In this document: positions 31,494 to 46,400 of the stretch, in pieces | Position numbering within the stretch: the first letter of the stretch is position 1 | Layout: each line of letters begins with the position of its first letter | Source: Leishmania infantum JPCM5 | Lineage: Eukaryota; Euglenozoa; Kinetoplastea; Trypanosomatida; Trypanosomatidae | DNA length: 64,000 bases | Direction of reading: 5' to 3' | NCBI RefSeq assembly: GCF_000002875.2 | Contig: NC_009410.2 | Coordinates: 882,492-946,491, forward strand | The notes under the pieces: generated by a model | What the model was told of the DNA's origin: nothing | The model's input: only the letters and a program-made list of their open reading frames with translations | The model's database searches: none | Position numbers and translations under genes: made by a program

Positions 31494-34400
31494 ATGCCTT
31501 CGAGCAGCACCATTGCAGTAGACGCCGCGGCTGCACTGCGTCAGGCGACCGTGGCAGACGCCTTTAACGTTGCAGAGACAGCAGCACCTGGGGCGGACGA
31601 TGTACAGATAGCGCATGCAGCTTTACCCCCCGCCCCCGCTCCCGCCGCTGCCGCCGCTGCACCTGGAAACGCGAGCGGCGCTCCTAGGCTGAGTGCACCA
31701 CAGCTGAACTGCCAGGCAGCAGTGGTGCGCATTGGTGACATGTTTGGGGAGTTCTCGTGCAGCGTGTTCCGCGTGGGTGCTGGCAGCAACGCTTGCGGCG
31801 CCAATAATCCGTCTTTACACACATCGCGGGCAGCCGCATCTTCGCGTGCATTTTACAAGCGTGGTGGCGCGTCCATGCCCTCGCCGGCGGCCGCAACGCT
31901 GACGGAAATGGCGGCGAACTGCCAGCACGACAGCCAGCACGAAGGCGCCGCCGCTGCCGCCGCCGATGCTATCGCCACACGAGACGTGCCGCTTGGCACG
32001 ACGTCGACCGTAGCGGCTGTAGATGGTTCAGCGACAGCAGACGTGGGCTTTCCTGTCAATTGCGAGGCGGAGGGGGTGCCTCGGTGGGAGCTGCTCATCT
32101 ACGCGGTACTGCACGAAGAGCAGGGCGGTGGCGCCGGCGCCGCGGCGTCGTCTGGCGCTCGGAACCGGTACCGCGGTGAGCACACCAGTGCTGCTCCTCA
32201 ACTCCCTGGCGATGCGTCGACAGCAGCAGATGGCAGCAGCGAGGATGGCGGTGATGACGAGTGCCCCCTGCCGGATGGCGCCAAGTTGTACTTTCAGCAG
32301 ACAATGCCGACGACGAAGCTGTCCAAGGTGGTAAAGCTGGAGGCGGGGCGGCGTTATACTGTGCGCGTGCGTTGCTATAGCCGAGCCGATGTGCGCTGGA
32401 GTGCGTGGTCGGCACCGATACAGACCGCCACACTGTTTCCCGTCGAGACGCGCCTTGGCGAGATCGGCTCTGACTACGTGCACTGCACTTGGGACCGCTC
32501 GGCGCAGCGCAACGAGGACGGGCTGGCGCACGAGACGGATGCCGCGACGACGGAGTGGGCGCGCAGCATCCCTGACTTTGAGCTACGGCTGCTGCGAGAG
32601 TCCGACATGGCGGAGCACTACCACGGCACTTTCGAGGCCGGCTGCCGCTCTGCCACCATACGCGACTTACAGTCTGGGACTCGCTACATTGTTCTCATGC
32701 GGTACCGCACCGTCATTCGCACCATGCGGGAGTGGACAGAGGCCACGCGGCTGATCACGGAGAGTGCGCTGGAGGTGCGACTCATCGCTCGCGGCGAGGA
32801 CATCTTTACTTTCTCCTGGGCCCGCGAAGCGCAGGAGGGTGCCGCGAAGGCGCCAGCGAGCAAACGCACTTCGACCACCGTTGCCAATGACCCGCTGTTC
32901 GACGAGGCGCGCGACGACGATGCCGCCGTCGCCGCCTTCGGCTACCTGCAGCCACGAACGGCTGTGCACGAGTACGAGCTCACCATCGAGAGCCCCGGGC
33001 TGCGCTTTGACCCGATCACGGTGCCCGCCTCCGTCTGCCAGTACACAATGACGGACATGTTCCCGAGCACAACGTACTCGGTCTGCGTGCGCGCGCTTTC
33101 GGCGGAGGGGCGGTGGAGCGGCCGCTCCGCCCCGCTCAAGCTGCGCACGGCGATCCGTCCCGTCGTATCGGTGGCCGTGATCGGAGAGTCGTTCGCGTCG
33201 TTTATGTGGTCGCGTAAGGGTGGGGAGGAGCCACACGAGTCTCAGCTGCAGTACCGCGTGCAGAGCATGACCTCTGCGTACCACCAAGCCGAGACCGTTG
33301 ACCTCGCACCGTCGTCGTCGCCGACGGGGCATCCGCGCCGCTTGCTGCACCTCGAGCATCTCCGCTCCGGCAGCGACTACACCGTCTCCCTCCGCATCGC
33401 CATCGAGGGCACATGGGGCATCTGGACGGAGCCACAGCGCTTCACAACCGCGCCGAGCCTCGCGCTCACGTTTCTCGAGCGCGGCGAGGACTTCCTTACG
33501 TTGAACTGGCCTTCCGCCGATCTCGCAGCTGAGCTGAGGGAGGACGATACCAACGGTGCAGCTGCCGAAACACTGCCAGTCTACAACATCGTCGTCGTGA
33601 AGGTGGACGATCTCGGTGAGCGGACGGTCGTGCTCAACGAGCGCGTCACGCGTGACCCTAGCCAGCGCGGCTTCCGCGTCAACGACCTCGAGGCTGACAC
33701 AACTTACGACGTGCAGTGCCGAACGTGGCAGCACAACCCCCTGACCGGATTTGAGGACTGGGGGGAGATGTCGACGCCAGTGCGAATGCGCACGCTGCAG
33801 GCCGTCGCCCTGCACGTCTGGGATGTCGGCGAGGATTTCATTCACATCATCTGGCGCCGCGGACTGTCGGAGGCAAGCACGGGGCCGGCAGAAACCGCTA
33901 GCGCTACCGGTGATAACGCAGCGGCTGCGGCAGCCGAGTGGGACCACCTGAGGTACGAGGTGGTGATGGGGTGCGTGGAGACCGGCGAGGACGCGATACT
34001 GCATCGCCACGTCCTTGACACGAGCTACACCTTTACTCAACTGAAACCGTCGACGACCTACACGATCGCCGTGCGCGCGTGCGATGAGCATGGACAGTGG
34101 GGCTTGTGGAGCCGTGCCAAGGTCCGCACGCCCGCCTCTATGAAGACCACAATTCACGAGATCGGCGAGGATTTTGTGCGGCTGGTGTGGCAGCGGTGCG
34201 CTGCGCGGGACGACGCCGATCTGAGCGGCGTGACGGTGGCCGATATGTTCGTCGCCAAGTACAGTATTCTCGCGTACGGGCGGGAGCTACCTGGTATGCC
34301 GGTGATGCCGCATACGCAGAGCGGCTACGAGGCCGGCGGCGGCCGCTCTGACATTGCCCGATTCGAAGTTGTGTCGAGCGAGCACACGTCGTTGCGCGTC

Positions 34401-37400
34401 GGCGACCTTCTGCCCGACCGCGAGTACGTTGCCGTGGTGCGGGCGGCCACGTCGAGCGGGCGGTGGGGACTGTGGAGCCGCCCGGTGCGCTTCCGCACCA
34501 ACCCGCAGTTCCGCATTCCGACACATCAACTGACGATTGGCGAGAACTACGTGAAGGTTGTGTGGGGCCGTGGTGAGGCAGAGGCGTCTCGGCTGGCACC
34601 CGCCGAGCGGGACGACAACAGCGAAGACGGCGAGGTGCACCTCGGCGACTGGAGCATCACCGGGCAGGAGCTGCGCATCAGCGGTGTGACGACCCAGTAC
34701 GCGAGGCAGTACGCCCTTGGCGCGGATGTGCGGGAGCTGAAGGTGTGTGATCTGCTACCGGCCAGCGCCTACACGATTCAGATTCGAGTGCGTGGGCGTT
34801 CGGGCAGCTGGGGCCTGTGGTCCTCTCCGGTACCGATCCTGACGCGTGGCACAATCGCCGTCACGACGGACGAGGTGGCCGAGGACTTCATCACGGTGCG
34901 GTGGGAGCGGCGCAAGGTCGCCAATCCGCATCAGTACCCCACCGGGCATGGCGTCGTTACGTCATATCACCTGCGCGTCTACAACGCGTATGAGGTGCAC
35001 ACGGAAACCTTCCTGGGCGACGGTGACTGCCCGTACCGCGTGACGGGGCTCAAGGCGAACACATACTACTGCGTCGAGCTCAAGGCGAACTACAATGACG
35101 AGGAGTGGGGTCTGTGGAGCGTGCCACTGTGGTGTCTGACAATGCAGCCCATGCGAATTCATGCCAAGCTCATCTCAGAGGAGTTTTGCTGTCTGCAGCT
35201 CAGACGTCCCAATCAGCAGCGCCGCCTGCCGGAGGACGACGACAACCCACCAACGGAGGATCGCGTCCTGGCGCACGGCAGGCTGCGCCCGATGATTCTG
35301 CTGTGCGTCACGGCACCGGTGTTATCCAAGGCACCATACCACAGCGCTGCCGTCGCGCCAGAGCAGTCGAAGGCGGCACTCCTGAACGATGCTCTGCCAC
35401 CCGATGCCACTCATCAGCGACTCATCTATCAGACAGAGCTGCTGAGCAGCGCCGAGACGGTGGAGTACACAGTGCCAAACCTCAAGTGCAACACGGTGTA
35501 CAGCGTGTCGGTGCGCACGAAGCTGGCAAATGGCGAGTGGGGCATGTGGTCCCCGTCGCTCGTTTTCGCCACGGTGCCAGCCATGCGAATCTCCTTCACC
35601 ACCATTGGCGAGAGCTTCGTCAGCGTGGAGTGGGTGCGGCACTCGCAGGTTGTCCCGCCGCAGATCGCGAACCCAGAGCAGGTGGTGTTCGGCGTCGCTA
35701 CGATCACCGCCTCGCGAGTGCGGGTGCGGGAGAGCGGTGGCGCCTACCAACACACGTACACGGTGGAGGGCGCGACGAGCTCGCTGCGCATCGACCACCT
35801 GACGCCGGCGACCACCTACATGGTTTGTGTGCAGACCTTCAACGACAACTACGAGTGGGGTGTGTGGAGCGAGGAGCAGAAGGTGCGGACAGTGCCTGGC
35901 ATGGACATCCACGTGCAGCACGTCTCGGAGGATGCGCTATGGGTGTCTTGGTCGCGCCGCACCGACCTCGACGTCGCCGGGGACGCCAACACGGTTTTCA
36001 ACGTCAACATCTCCGCCCGCGCATATGAGGTGTGCCTCATCGGCGAGGGCGGCTTCACCTACAGGCAGGAGACGGACTCGACAAGTCTGTTTTTTCGCGG
36101 GCTGATGCCGGACGCGGTGTATACAATTTACGTACGCGCGCTCTTCGTGCAGTCGGAGTACTGGGGACTGTGGTCGGCGCAGGCCTTTCGCACAAAGCCA
36201 CGAATGCGCGTCACGTTTGGCAACATTGGCGAGCACTTCGTCATGCTGGAATGGCGCCGCCACCTGCCGAAACCGACAGACGCGGAAGTGCGACTGCTGC
36301 TGGAAGACGACAGCAACGCCGACGTGGCCCACGGCTCGGACGAGTTGCAGCAGAACGGGGTGCTACCGCCTTTGAGTGACGGCGAGTTCGGCAGAAGCGC
36401 CGTGACGGCGCTGGCGCGCGCCGTCGCGACCCGCCAGCGATTTTCCATCGCGGAGACAGAGGATGTTGTGCAGCTCTACCGCTTCAAGGTCCAGCGCGTC
36501 GGCGAGGCGCACAGCCTGATCTACAACATTGCCCCTACCGTGAGTGGGTTCTGCCTTCATGACCTGCAGCCCTCGTCGGAGTATCGCGTGTGGGTGTGTG
36601 CGAAGGGGCACGAGGGTGTGTGGGGCTTCTGGAGCGAGGAGTCGCGTGTGCGCACGCTGCCGCGGCTGAGACTGGAGGTGCTGAATATCGGCGAGGACTA
36701 CGTGCGAGCAGAATGGAGGCGAGGGGCGTGGGAGGGGGCGTGCATGGCGGATGGCGATGGTGCAGAGGTCCGGCAGGTCGACGGGGCTGTCAGCGGGTAC
36801 GAGATTAGGGTACTGGACGGCGCCAGCACGGTTGCCGCCACAACCACGACAACGTTCCGCGAAACCGCCGCCACGCTTTCGGGTCTTCGACTTTCAACAC
36901 TCTACACGATCCAGGTGCGGGCCAAGGACACGTACGACGCGTGGGGGCTCTGGAGTGACCCGGTGCCGTTCTACACGTTAAAGCCCGTCGGCGTGAGGCT
37001 GCAGCGCGTCGGTGAGACGTTTGTGGACGCGCAGTGGTCGCGTCAGATGCACCGCCTGCACCCGCAGCACGCGCACGACGAGGTGGCCGAGGCGGGCAGC
37101 GACGTGGCAGGGATGCAGATGGACGAGAAGGGCGTGCTGCACCCCGATGAGCGCGTGACGCGTTGGCACTTGCGTGTGTCGTGCAATCGCGTCTTTGCCG
37201 GCATGCCGCAGACAGACGACTACCGCGAGCTGTACACTGAGGAAGGGGAGCAGGCGCTCCGCATCGACGGGCTGCTGCCTCACGCCACCTACTCCATTGC
37301 CGTGCGCGGCCTCAACAATGGCGGTGACTGGGGCCATTGGAGCCCGGCGGCCGAGGTGACCACGTGCCCGCTGCTGAAAGTCGGAGTGGAGGTGGCTGGG

Positions 37401-40400
37401 GAGACCTTCCTGCAGCTTGCGTGGCGACGGCCAGCAACGCGGAGCGGACTGGCGACGACGACAGCGGTGGACCAACACGACGACAAGGGCAGCGCTGACG
37501 TGAGTGTACCAGGCAGCGATGGCGGCGTGGATGACAGCACGCACAGCGAGGTGCAGCTCGTTGAGAACACGTCGCATGTGTTGAGCACGGCCATTTCCCA
37601 CGCCGGCGCATCGCATGGCGAGAACGGTGACGACGAGGGTGAGTATTCCGCGCTACCGTTCTTCCACAGCACGCCGCTTGGGACGTACCTGTGCTTTCCA
37701 TCCGACTCAGGGGTGCACAACTTCCAAGTAACGATCCGCCCGATGCCGACGGAGTTGGCGTTTGACGAGACGGACGAGCCGCTCGTCGACGGCGCGCGCG
37801 TGTATGAGACAACGCAGCCGGCGCTGCGCCTCGGCAATCTTTTGCCGGGAACTCGCTACGCCATATCGGTGCGAGAGCAGCAGGTGGATGAAGAGGGTTG
37901 CCTTGTCGCGGGCGAGTGGGGCGCACCTTCAGAGGTGGTCTGCACGCAGACGGTGCCCCCGATGCAGGTAACTACGCAGGAGATTGGTGAGGACTACTGT
38001 ATGGTGGAGTGGCGCCGCGCCGCTGAGGCGCCTGCCGCGGACAACTTCGCGCACGGTGCACCTTCCATGTCAGCGGAGGGCCGGACCACGGCGGCGGCAG
38101 CGATGCTGACCACCGCTGCCTGGACGATGGCTTGCTACAAGTCTGTCGAGTTCGAACTGCAAACGCGCCGCCTGAACATGGACGGGACGTCGCTGCGCGA
38201 CGACCCTCTCGCCCTGGACTCCGTCGTCTCGCTGCCGAGCAGCGTCAGCACGCACCACATATCGGGTCTCGTCCCCAGCAGTGTCTATGAGGTCCGCGTG
38301 CGGGCGAAGATAGAGAACGCGCATTGGGGGATGTGGAGCCCGGCGACGCGCTTCGTGACGCAGAGCCGGGTCGAACTGCACGTCGATCAAGTGCAGGAGG
38401 TGGCGGTGCTTGTCTCATGGTGCCGCCCGCGTGCAACGCACACGCGCAGCGGCACCATCAACCACGTGCAGGCCGAGAAGCGCGAGTGGTGCCTGGCAAC
38501 GGGGTCTGCGGAGAACCAGGAGGACTTAGACAACGAGGATGCAGCCGAAGAGCAGGTGGAGTTGTCCGGCTCCGAAGTGGCACGTCCCGCGACGACAGCA
38601 GGGATTTTCGGCTCGCAGGTGATTCAGGCGGACTATGCAGTGCACGAGTACGAACTCATCCTTGAAGGAATCAGCGTCGACGAGCGGCGGCGCCTCACCT
38701 TCACGCAGGAAACCCAGTCTACCCTCATCGAAGACCTTCAGCAGGACCAGTTGTACTGCCTTTCGATTCGGTCTCTCAGCGAGAAGCAGCACTGGTCGCG
38801 CTTCTCGACCAAGGTCACGGTTCTGACGCTGGCCTGCGTACAGGTGCAGGTGGCGCAGCGCACGGAGTGCACCGCGCGGCTGGAGTGGTTCAGGCCGCAA
38901 CCGGATGTGGGCAAGTTTACCGAGCTGCTGGCGCGCCACCAGCGAGACGCCTTGCACCAATGCGACGACCGCGAGCGACGCGAGCTGCTAGAGATGAAGC
39001 GCAAGATCCAGGAGCAGGAGAGCAAGGGGGAGCCCACGACGGCGGTGGCTGGCTGGACAAACCCGGTGACGCGCGAGGAGCACAACACTCTGCTGCGGGA
39101 GGAGGCCACACGGCACTACCAGGCTGAGCACATCGTGGTGGGCGACGCGGACTGCACCGGCTATGAGCTACTCGTGACACTGCAGAAGGGAGAAGTCTGC
39201 CTGCCCTTCATCGCCGCCATCGAGACGCTGCGACGATGTCGGCCAGGCGGCGTGGCGACAGCGGCGAGCACGCGTGAAGGAATGATGGCCGCGAAGCGAA
39301 GTGTGCACGCCGGCTCGATGATGAACGGCGGCAACCGCGGCTTCGCCAGCGCCGGCAATGGCAGCTTCCACGACTGCAGGCGCCACGAGCTAGTCAAGAC
39401 GCCGACGTCCCCTGATGCAGCGCCCACGGGGAGTCTGCCTGCCAGCACCGACTCTGTCACCCTGCTTAACGTGCAGCTGCGTTCGTGCGTGTCGCAGGTC
39501 CTTCTGCAGGGGCTGAGCCCCGACGCCGTCTTCTCGGCGCAGGTCCGCGCGCGCGGTGTGCCGGACTCGTGGCAGCCGTGGAGCCGACCTGCCGTGATAG
39601 AGACGCTGCCTTTGCTACAGCTCGACCAGAGCCGCTTCGGTGAGCACTACATTAACCTGTACTGGTACCGCGGTGACCCGGGCACGATGGATGCGGTGTC
39701 GCAGGAGGCGGAAGAGTTCCGACGACTCCAGCGTGAGTTCCACAACTTCACCGAGCGCGGCCTGGAAGAGCAGCGGAGCGTTCTGGGGGCGGCGGCGTAC
39801 GCGTCACTTGTGAACCGTCTGCGCCGGCTGCGCATGCTGCGGCGACTCTCCGCGGCTCGCGCGAAGCAGCATGCGGATGGCGAGATGGGGCTGCTGGTGG
39901 ACCCCTCGTGCCCTGTGCAGGGCTTCCAACTGCGCGTCATTGATGAGGTGGGCACCATCTCGGAGAACTACCTGCCCAACAACCAATACCACGACCTCAC
40001 CGCCCCGCCGACGCTTAGCTTTACCGCGACGGGGCTGCATCCGAACAGCTTGTACGTGTGCTGCCTGTGTCCGTACTACGGCGACGACGTGTGGGGGTGC
40101 TGGACGGCGCCGCTCAAGTTCATGACACATCACATCATTCAGCTCGAAATGACGTACATCAGCGAGACCTTCGTTGACCTGCAGTGGTGGCGGCTGGACA
40201 ACAAGCCGACTTCTCCGCTGGACGAGCACGATACCCTGCTAAGTAGCCGCTACACAGAGGAGGTGCAGGTATACCAGCTCCGCATCACGCACGAAGACGC
40301 CGTAACAGGCCAAGAGGTGGAGGAGTTCCGCAATATGCGGGCCTGCAACGTGCTGCGGATCGATGCCTTGCTGCCCGACATGAAGTACACCATCGCCGTG

Positions 40401-43400
40401 AGGGAGTGGGATCCAAAGGGCGATTGGGGCTTGTGGTCGGCCGCGTGCTCGTGCGTCACATTACCCAGCATCGAAACGACCGTGACGGATGTGAAGGAGA
40501 GCAGCGCGAGGGTGTCATGGCGTCGCATGACGCCGCGAATCGACTACGAGAACGACATGCACGTGCTCGAGGACAACTCCGAGATAACCGGGTTCTACCT
40601 GCGACTGGAGGAGGTGCCACTGCGCACGAACTCTGCCGCGGTGTCACCAACGGTGAGGGCTACGTCAGCCCACCGCTCGTCTTCGCCGACGGGCGTCTCT
40701 GACCCGTGCTCTGACGGCGTAGAGGTGCTGTCGATGAGCATGGGTGACGTCGGGATGCCGAACAACTCCTTCCACGACGCCACAGGCACGCCTTTAGAAG
40801 AGAAGCCGCGGGCCGCCGAAGCTGACGAGCTTGAAGGCACGCTGGCGTTCGGCTTCCAACGCGGCGGCCCTCTGCCACCGGAGGCGCATCCGCAGCTGCA
40901 CGACGGGCTTGTGCCCGACAGCGTTGACGACAGCGGCGAAGCGGCCCGGCTGTCACATGGTCAGTGCCAGCACTACCTGCTCGTGAAGCGGATCACTTCC
41001 AGCACGGAGCTGGAGTCCCACCTCAGCGATCTGCATCCCCAGACGGTCTACCGGGTGCAGGTGATGGCAGAAACGACAGGCGGGCAGGTGGGGCCGTGGT
41101 CGCCGCCGCACTTCTTCATCACCACGCCGCAGCTGCGCCTCTCCGCCGACCTCATTGATGAGCACTACGTCTCACTGCAGTGGGGGCGGCGGCCGCTGGC
41201 CCCGCTAGCGGCTCAGATTGGTGGTCGCGGGGTCACCAGCACCAGCGGCGTAGCTGGGTTCTTTTCGGAAAGCAATACCTTTGAAAGCATGGAGGGAGGC
41301 GGGAACGCGGCGGCGGCTGCAGGCGTGCTGGTGACGCTGCCGACTTCGAAGGTGCTTCACTACGAGCTGGAGGTGCGCGGCGGAGCGGGGACCGACTTCG
41401 CGTTCTGTACCCGCATTGAGTCGGCTGCCGCAAGCGGTGCCTTTCGCGTCACGGGGCTGGCCATGGACTCTGTGTACGTCGCGCGAGTTCGCTCCTTCAG
41501 CGACGCGGGAGAGGCCAGCTTCTGGTCGCCTGTGCTCACCTTTGTGACGCTCCGGCAGCTGGTCGTCCACCCGCAAGAGATCACCGAGAACACAATCGAG
41601 ATGAACTGGGCTCGCCCCGAGCAAATCCCAGAGCAGTACCTGGCCTGCGCGGCCTTCGAAACGGCGGCCGGCATGGAGACGAACGCAGCGCTGGCTGCTG
41701 TGCCAGCGATGTCGGAGGCGTCTGCCTCAGTCACTACGCTGGTGTTGCAGTCGGCGCCGGCTGCAATGCGCAGCCACCGAGTGGTGTGCGTCGGCGACCG
41801 CGAAGCCGTGAAGTACCAGGTACGTGTCTATCACGCCACGGAGCAGACGGCACCGCGGATGCTCATGGACAAGCACCTTAACGGCAACGTCACGAAGTTT
41901 CTGGTGCACTCGCTTGCTCCGAACAGTGTGTACCTGCTCTACGTGCGTGCCATCAACTGCGACGGTGTGTGGAGCGAGTGGTCGGAGGGGCGCTGCGTCT
42001 ACACGATGAAGCCGTTGGTGTCCAGCATTGCCACCGTCGGCGAAGATTTCGTTCGTGTGCGATGGTCCCGCGAAGCTCCAGAGGAGCTGCACTACACACT
42101 GAGCACGGCGAACACCGCCACGGCTGCAGGAGGCCACAGGCGCAGCGTCGCCGCCGCCGCGACTGACGCGGATGGAGAGGGTGAGGAGGACGAGGCGACG
42201 GAGCACGTCGAACGCCCGCTGCCGGACGACGCTGACACTGACGCGCAGGCGATCTCGCCGAACAAGCCAAGCACGGACTCACCAGACGTGTCACGGATGT
42301 GGCAGCACGAGCGTCGCTTCCGTCTGCACGATCAACCTGCCGAGGTCGGCGTTGTTTACTGCAGCGCCCTCACGTCGATTCAGTCCTTCACCATCTCCGT
42401 CCGCCGCTCGGATGAGGCGGAGGGGTGCACGGTCGAGGTACCCGGGCACGTGAGCAAGCACACGCTGCCGGCGCTGCAGCCCGACTGCGTTTACCTCATC
42501 TGCGTCCAGGCCCAGTACCGGAGCGGGGAACGCGGCCCGTGGAGCGATGTCGTGCTTAGCGGCACCTACAACCTGTTGGCCATGGACGTCAAGGAGGTCG
42601 GCGAGGACTACGTCTCGGCCAGCTGGCAGCGCAAGCCGAACACGATCCACATGGCATCGCTGCAAATTGGCCAGGTGGAGGAGACGGTGTGCTACGAAGT
42701 GCGGATTCGCGATTACACGGACGTCCCACTCGGCGAGGAGGAGGGCGGGGCGGCTCAGCACCGCGACAGCGAGGGCCGCAGCGTCTTCTTGCACGCGAAT
42801 CAGCGCCACAGCATCCTGCGCGAGCTGCTATCGAACCATCGGTACCGCCTCTCTGTGCGGCGCTGGTATCGTCCACGCGACGGCTTCGCAAAAACCGCTA
42901 TGACGACGGCCCCAGCGACATCGACCTCGACGACGCGCAGCTCCGTCTCCAACGCTTTAGAGGGGCACAGGAGCGTTGGTGAGGACAACGACCAAGACGG
43001 AGCAGGTGATGAGGAGCAGAAAAGGACGACAGAGGAGGTGGAGGAGATGCCGCTGCTGCCCGCCGCGCCGACGGTGCTGCAGCTGTACGAGCAGACAACC
43101 CACACTGTGATGGACGCGGCTCTGCGCGAGTCGATGGAGAAGGCGAAGGCTGCCCCGGGTGTGTGGAGTGACTCCGAGTACGTCGTGACGCTGCGCGACA
43201 TGGTATGCTCGGTGGAGCGGGTTGGCGAAGAGTACTTCCAGCTCCTCTGGGCTCGCGACCCGCGCGCTATACCGCTGCCGGTGCGCCGTGCCATGCCGGT
43301 GAAGCCGGTCCAGAACTACCAGCTGCGCATCGACGAGCTGCTGCGCAACGGGTCAGGGGTGGAGACGAGCCGCGGCAGCAACACGCTGCACCTGGACGAG

Positions 43401-46400
43401 CTTATGGCGCCCACAGAGACATCGTACTTCAACAAGGCGCTAAAGCCGAACACGCTCTACAAGGTGGAGGTGCGGTGCTGCATCGAAAAGATGTGGGGCC
43501 GATGGAGCCGCCCGGTGTACATCATCACGCAGCCGTGCCTGCAGGTGGAGGTAAGCCGCATTGGCGAGGAGTGCGCGACAATCGCGTGGCACAGACCCCG
43601 CGAGGGGCTCACACTGCCTGACGGTGAGGTGGCCGTGATTGGGGACGAGGAGGGGGTGGACGGCTCGTATCAGCTGGAGCTGTCTGGGGTATGCTTCAAC
43701 TACCAGATATCCAAACGCTTCAAGGCGTCGCGCACAAGCTACACAGTGAAGCACCTCGACGCGGACGCGCTCTACTCGGTGCGTGTGCGCTCCGGCGATG
43801 GAATTAACCAGGCTTGCAGCCTGTGGAGCGCCACAACGTGCTTCGCTACGTTGAAGCCGATCCAGGTCGTGGTGTCAATGCCAACCGAGCAGTTCGTCCA
43901 TGTGGAATGGCGCCGGCCCACACAGACCGCCGAGGAGTACGCTGAGCGACTCGAGCAGCAGGCGGGGCCAGCAGCGGCGCCGTCACTGACCCTCGCTGCG
44001 AATGCCGCCGCTGTGCAGTCGCAGCAGCAGCAAGACAGCGGCGAGGGCACCCGCAGCGAATCAGTATCCCCCACGGGGTCGGCGCCGCACCCGAGCGGCG
44101 CTGTGCAACTTGGCAACCCCGGCTCTCTCGCGTTCCACTTATGCGTCTTCAACACGCAGAAGACACCGTCCGTGGCGGTGGTGGACAAGCAGTTCCACAA
44201 GGACGTGTCGCACTACCGCGTCGGTGGGCTGGTTGCCGACACACCATACGCTATCATCGTTCGCGCCTGCTGCGAGGCCACCAATGACTGGGGTCTCTGG
44301 AGCGAGGAACGCACCTTCCGCACGCTGAAGCTGCTGGCGCCGACGGTCTCGAGCGCTGGCGAGACGTACGCGGAGCTGACGTGGGAGCGGAGCGAGAGCG
44401 ATTCGCGCGGCGCCGGCGGTGGCTCTGTAGGGTCTCCCAGCGCCGCTTTAGGCGCGCCTACACTGCCGACGAAGTATCTCCTGGTCATCCGTTCCACGCA
44501 AGCCGGCATACTTGAGCGCGAGATATCGGCCGAGGAGTGTCGTAACACGGCGACGCCGATGCAGGAGGGATACCTGGATTCCTCGTACCGCCTGACCCAG
44601 CTCCAGCCGGGCACCGAGTACGTCGTCGCACTGCAGCCCTGCTACGGCGGTGGCGACTGGGGCTTGTGGTCACAAGCAGCTACCTTCACTACGTTGTATC
44701 CGGTGAAGCTGACGGCGAAAATCACCAAGGATACGGTGGACCTCAGCTGGGGCCGCTGCCGCCCTTCGTCGGCCGTCGGCTTTGTGGAAGACGTCGACTT
44801 TACCGAAGCGGGGACAGTAGGACCTTGCAGTGGCAACTCCACTGGCGTGTCACAGGAGCCCGCGGCGGCCGGCACGATGCCCGCCGGTTCCCGCTCCGTG
44901 TCACGCTACCAGCTCGTGGTGTACTCGGAGGCCGACATGGCTGCCCTGCATTCGTGCGCGTCATCGATGGAGGGCAGCTTGGCGCAGCAGCACTTCTCCA
45001 GCTTACTTTTCTTCCCAAGCACGGCACCCAGTCAGGAGGGACGCCCTGGCGAACGCAGCGCCGCTGCGGCGCCGCACCAGAGAAGCAGCCTGAAGCACCG
45101 GCAACGGCAGGAAGGGGCTGCGATCCACACGGCTGCACGACTTCACAGCAGCCTCAGCGGCTCCCTCGACTCACTGACGAACGCCGCCCAGACGACGATC
45201 CCAGACATGGATGTGGCGGCACTCGCCAACCTCGATGGCGGCAAAGCCTTGCCTTCGCCGTCCAAGGAATCGCTCTTCCTAAAGCAGTACGACTTGACGG
45301 ATGCAGCGGTCTCAGCGGCGCTGCACAGTCCCCACCTCCAGGGCAACAGCCCCCGCGGCGGCACTTCTGCCCTCGCCGGAACATGGTCCTCCACATCCTC
45401 GATGCATGAGCGCATTGAGGGGCTCACACCGGACACGACGTATGTGGCGCGCCTCCGCGCAATGGACCTATTCGGGAACTGGGGTACGCCAGTAGAGGTG
45501 CGGTTCGTGACACCGCCGCCGGCCCCGACGCAGGTGGTGCTGCGGCGCGTGAATGCACAGTTTTGCTCGCTGCAGTGGTCCACTCCGGAGGGGGCCGCTG
45601 CCGAGACGGAGTCTGCCGCGCCGCGCGGAAGCTACCGCTACGTCATTGAGCAGTGCTTTGTGCAGACCGATCGGCCACTGTCGGCCGGCACCACCATCAT
45701 CGGCGGCGGCGGCGGTGGCGGTGGCGCGAGTGCGCGCAAGGCTGGTGGGGCAGGCGCTTCTAGCGGGCCCGTGGCCACCCTCGCAGCGGCTGGATGGCAC
45801 GTCATAGACACCGTCGAGGACACAAACGTCTGCGCTGTGCTGATCAGTGGCTTACTCTCACGTATGCGATGTCGCGTCAAGTGTGCGCGACGCATTGCGG
45901 CGGCGTCCGCCCACGACGCAGGCTCCGGAGCCGTCACTGCGGTGCCGGTGCCAGACGAACACCTCGGCCCGTACAGCGACTACTCGGAGGCAGTCGCGGT
46001 GTCCAGCGGCACCCCGCCGGAGGGCGTGGTGGATCCACATCTCACGACGCTGTCGCAGAATGCCGCCACGCTTGAGTGGCTGCCGCCACCAAAACCGTCC
46101 GAGGCTGCTGCGGGACGCTACACCCGCCCCGTCTACCGCATATACCTGGCGAATACGACAGACCAGCCGTACCCTGTGCTGCTCGCCACAGTGCACCGGC
46201 CGACGTACGTCCTGACAAACCTGACGCCGTCCACGACGTACACGGTGCAGATCGTCGCCGAGAACCCCGACGGCGTGAGCTTCCTTAACCCGATACTGCG
46301 TTTTCACACCAAGTCCGAGGAGGACCAGACGGTCTCGCGGCGCGGCGAAGGCGGCGATACAAGCGGTGGGGCAGCGGAGCAGGCAGCGCCACTGGCCGAG

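Noticed and set aside
32667..34157. 496-codon open frame on the minus strand
   Set aside because: It lies entirely inside the FN3 gene on the opposite strand and has no recognisable domain; long antisense frames are common in GC-rich Leishmania genes.
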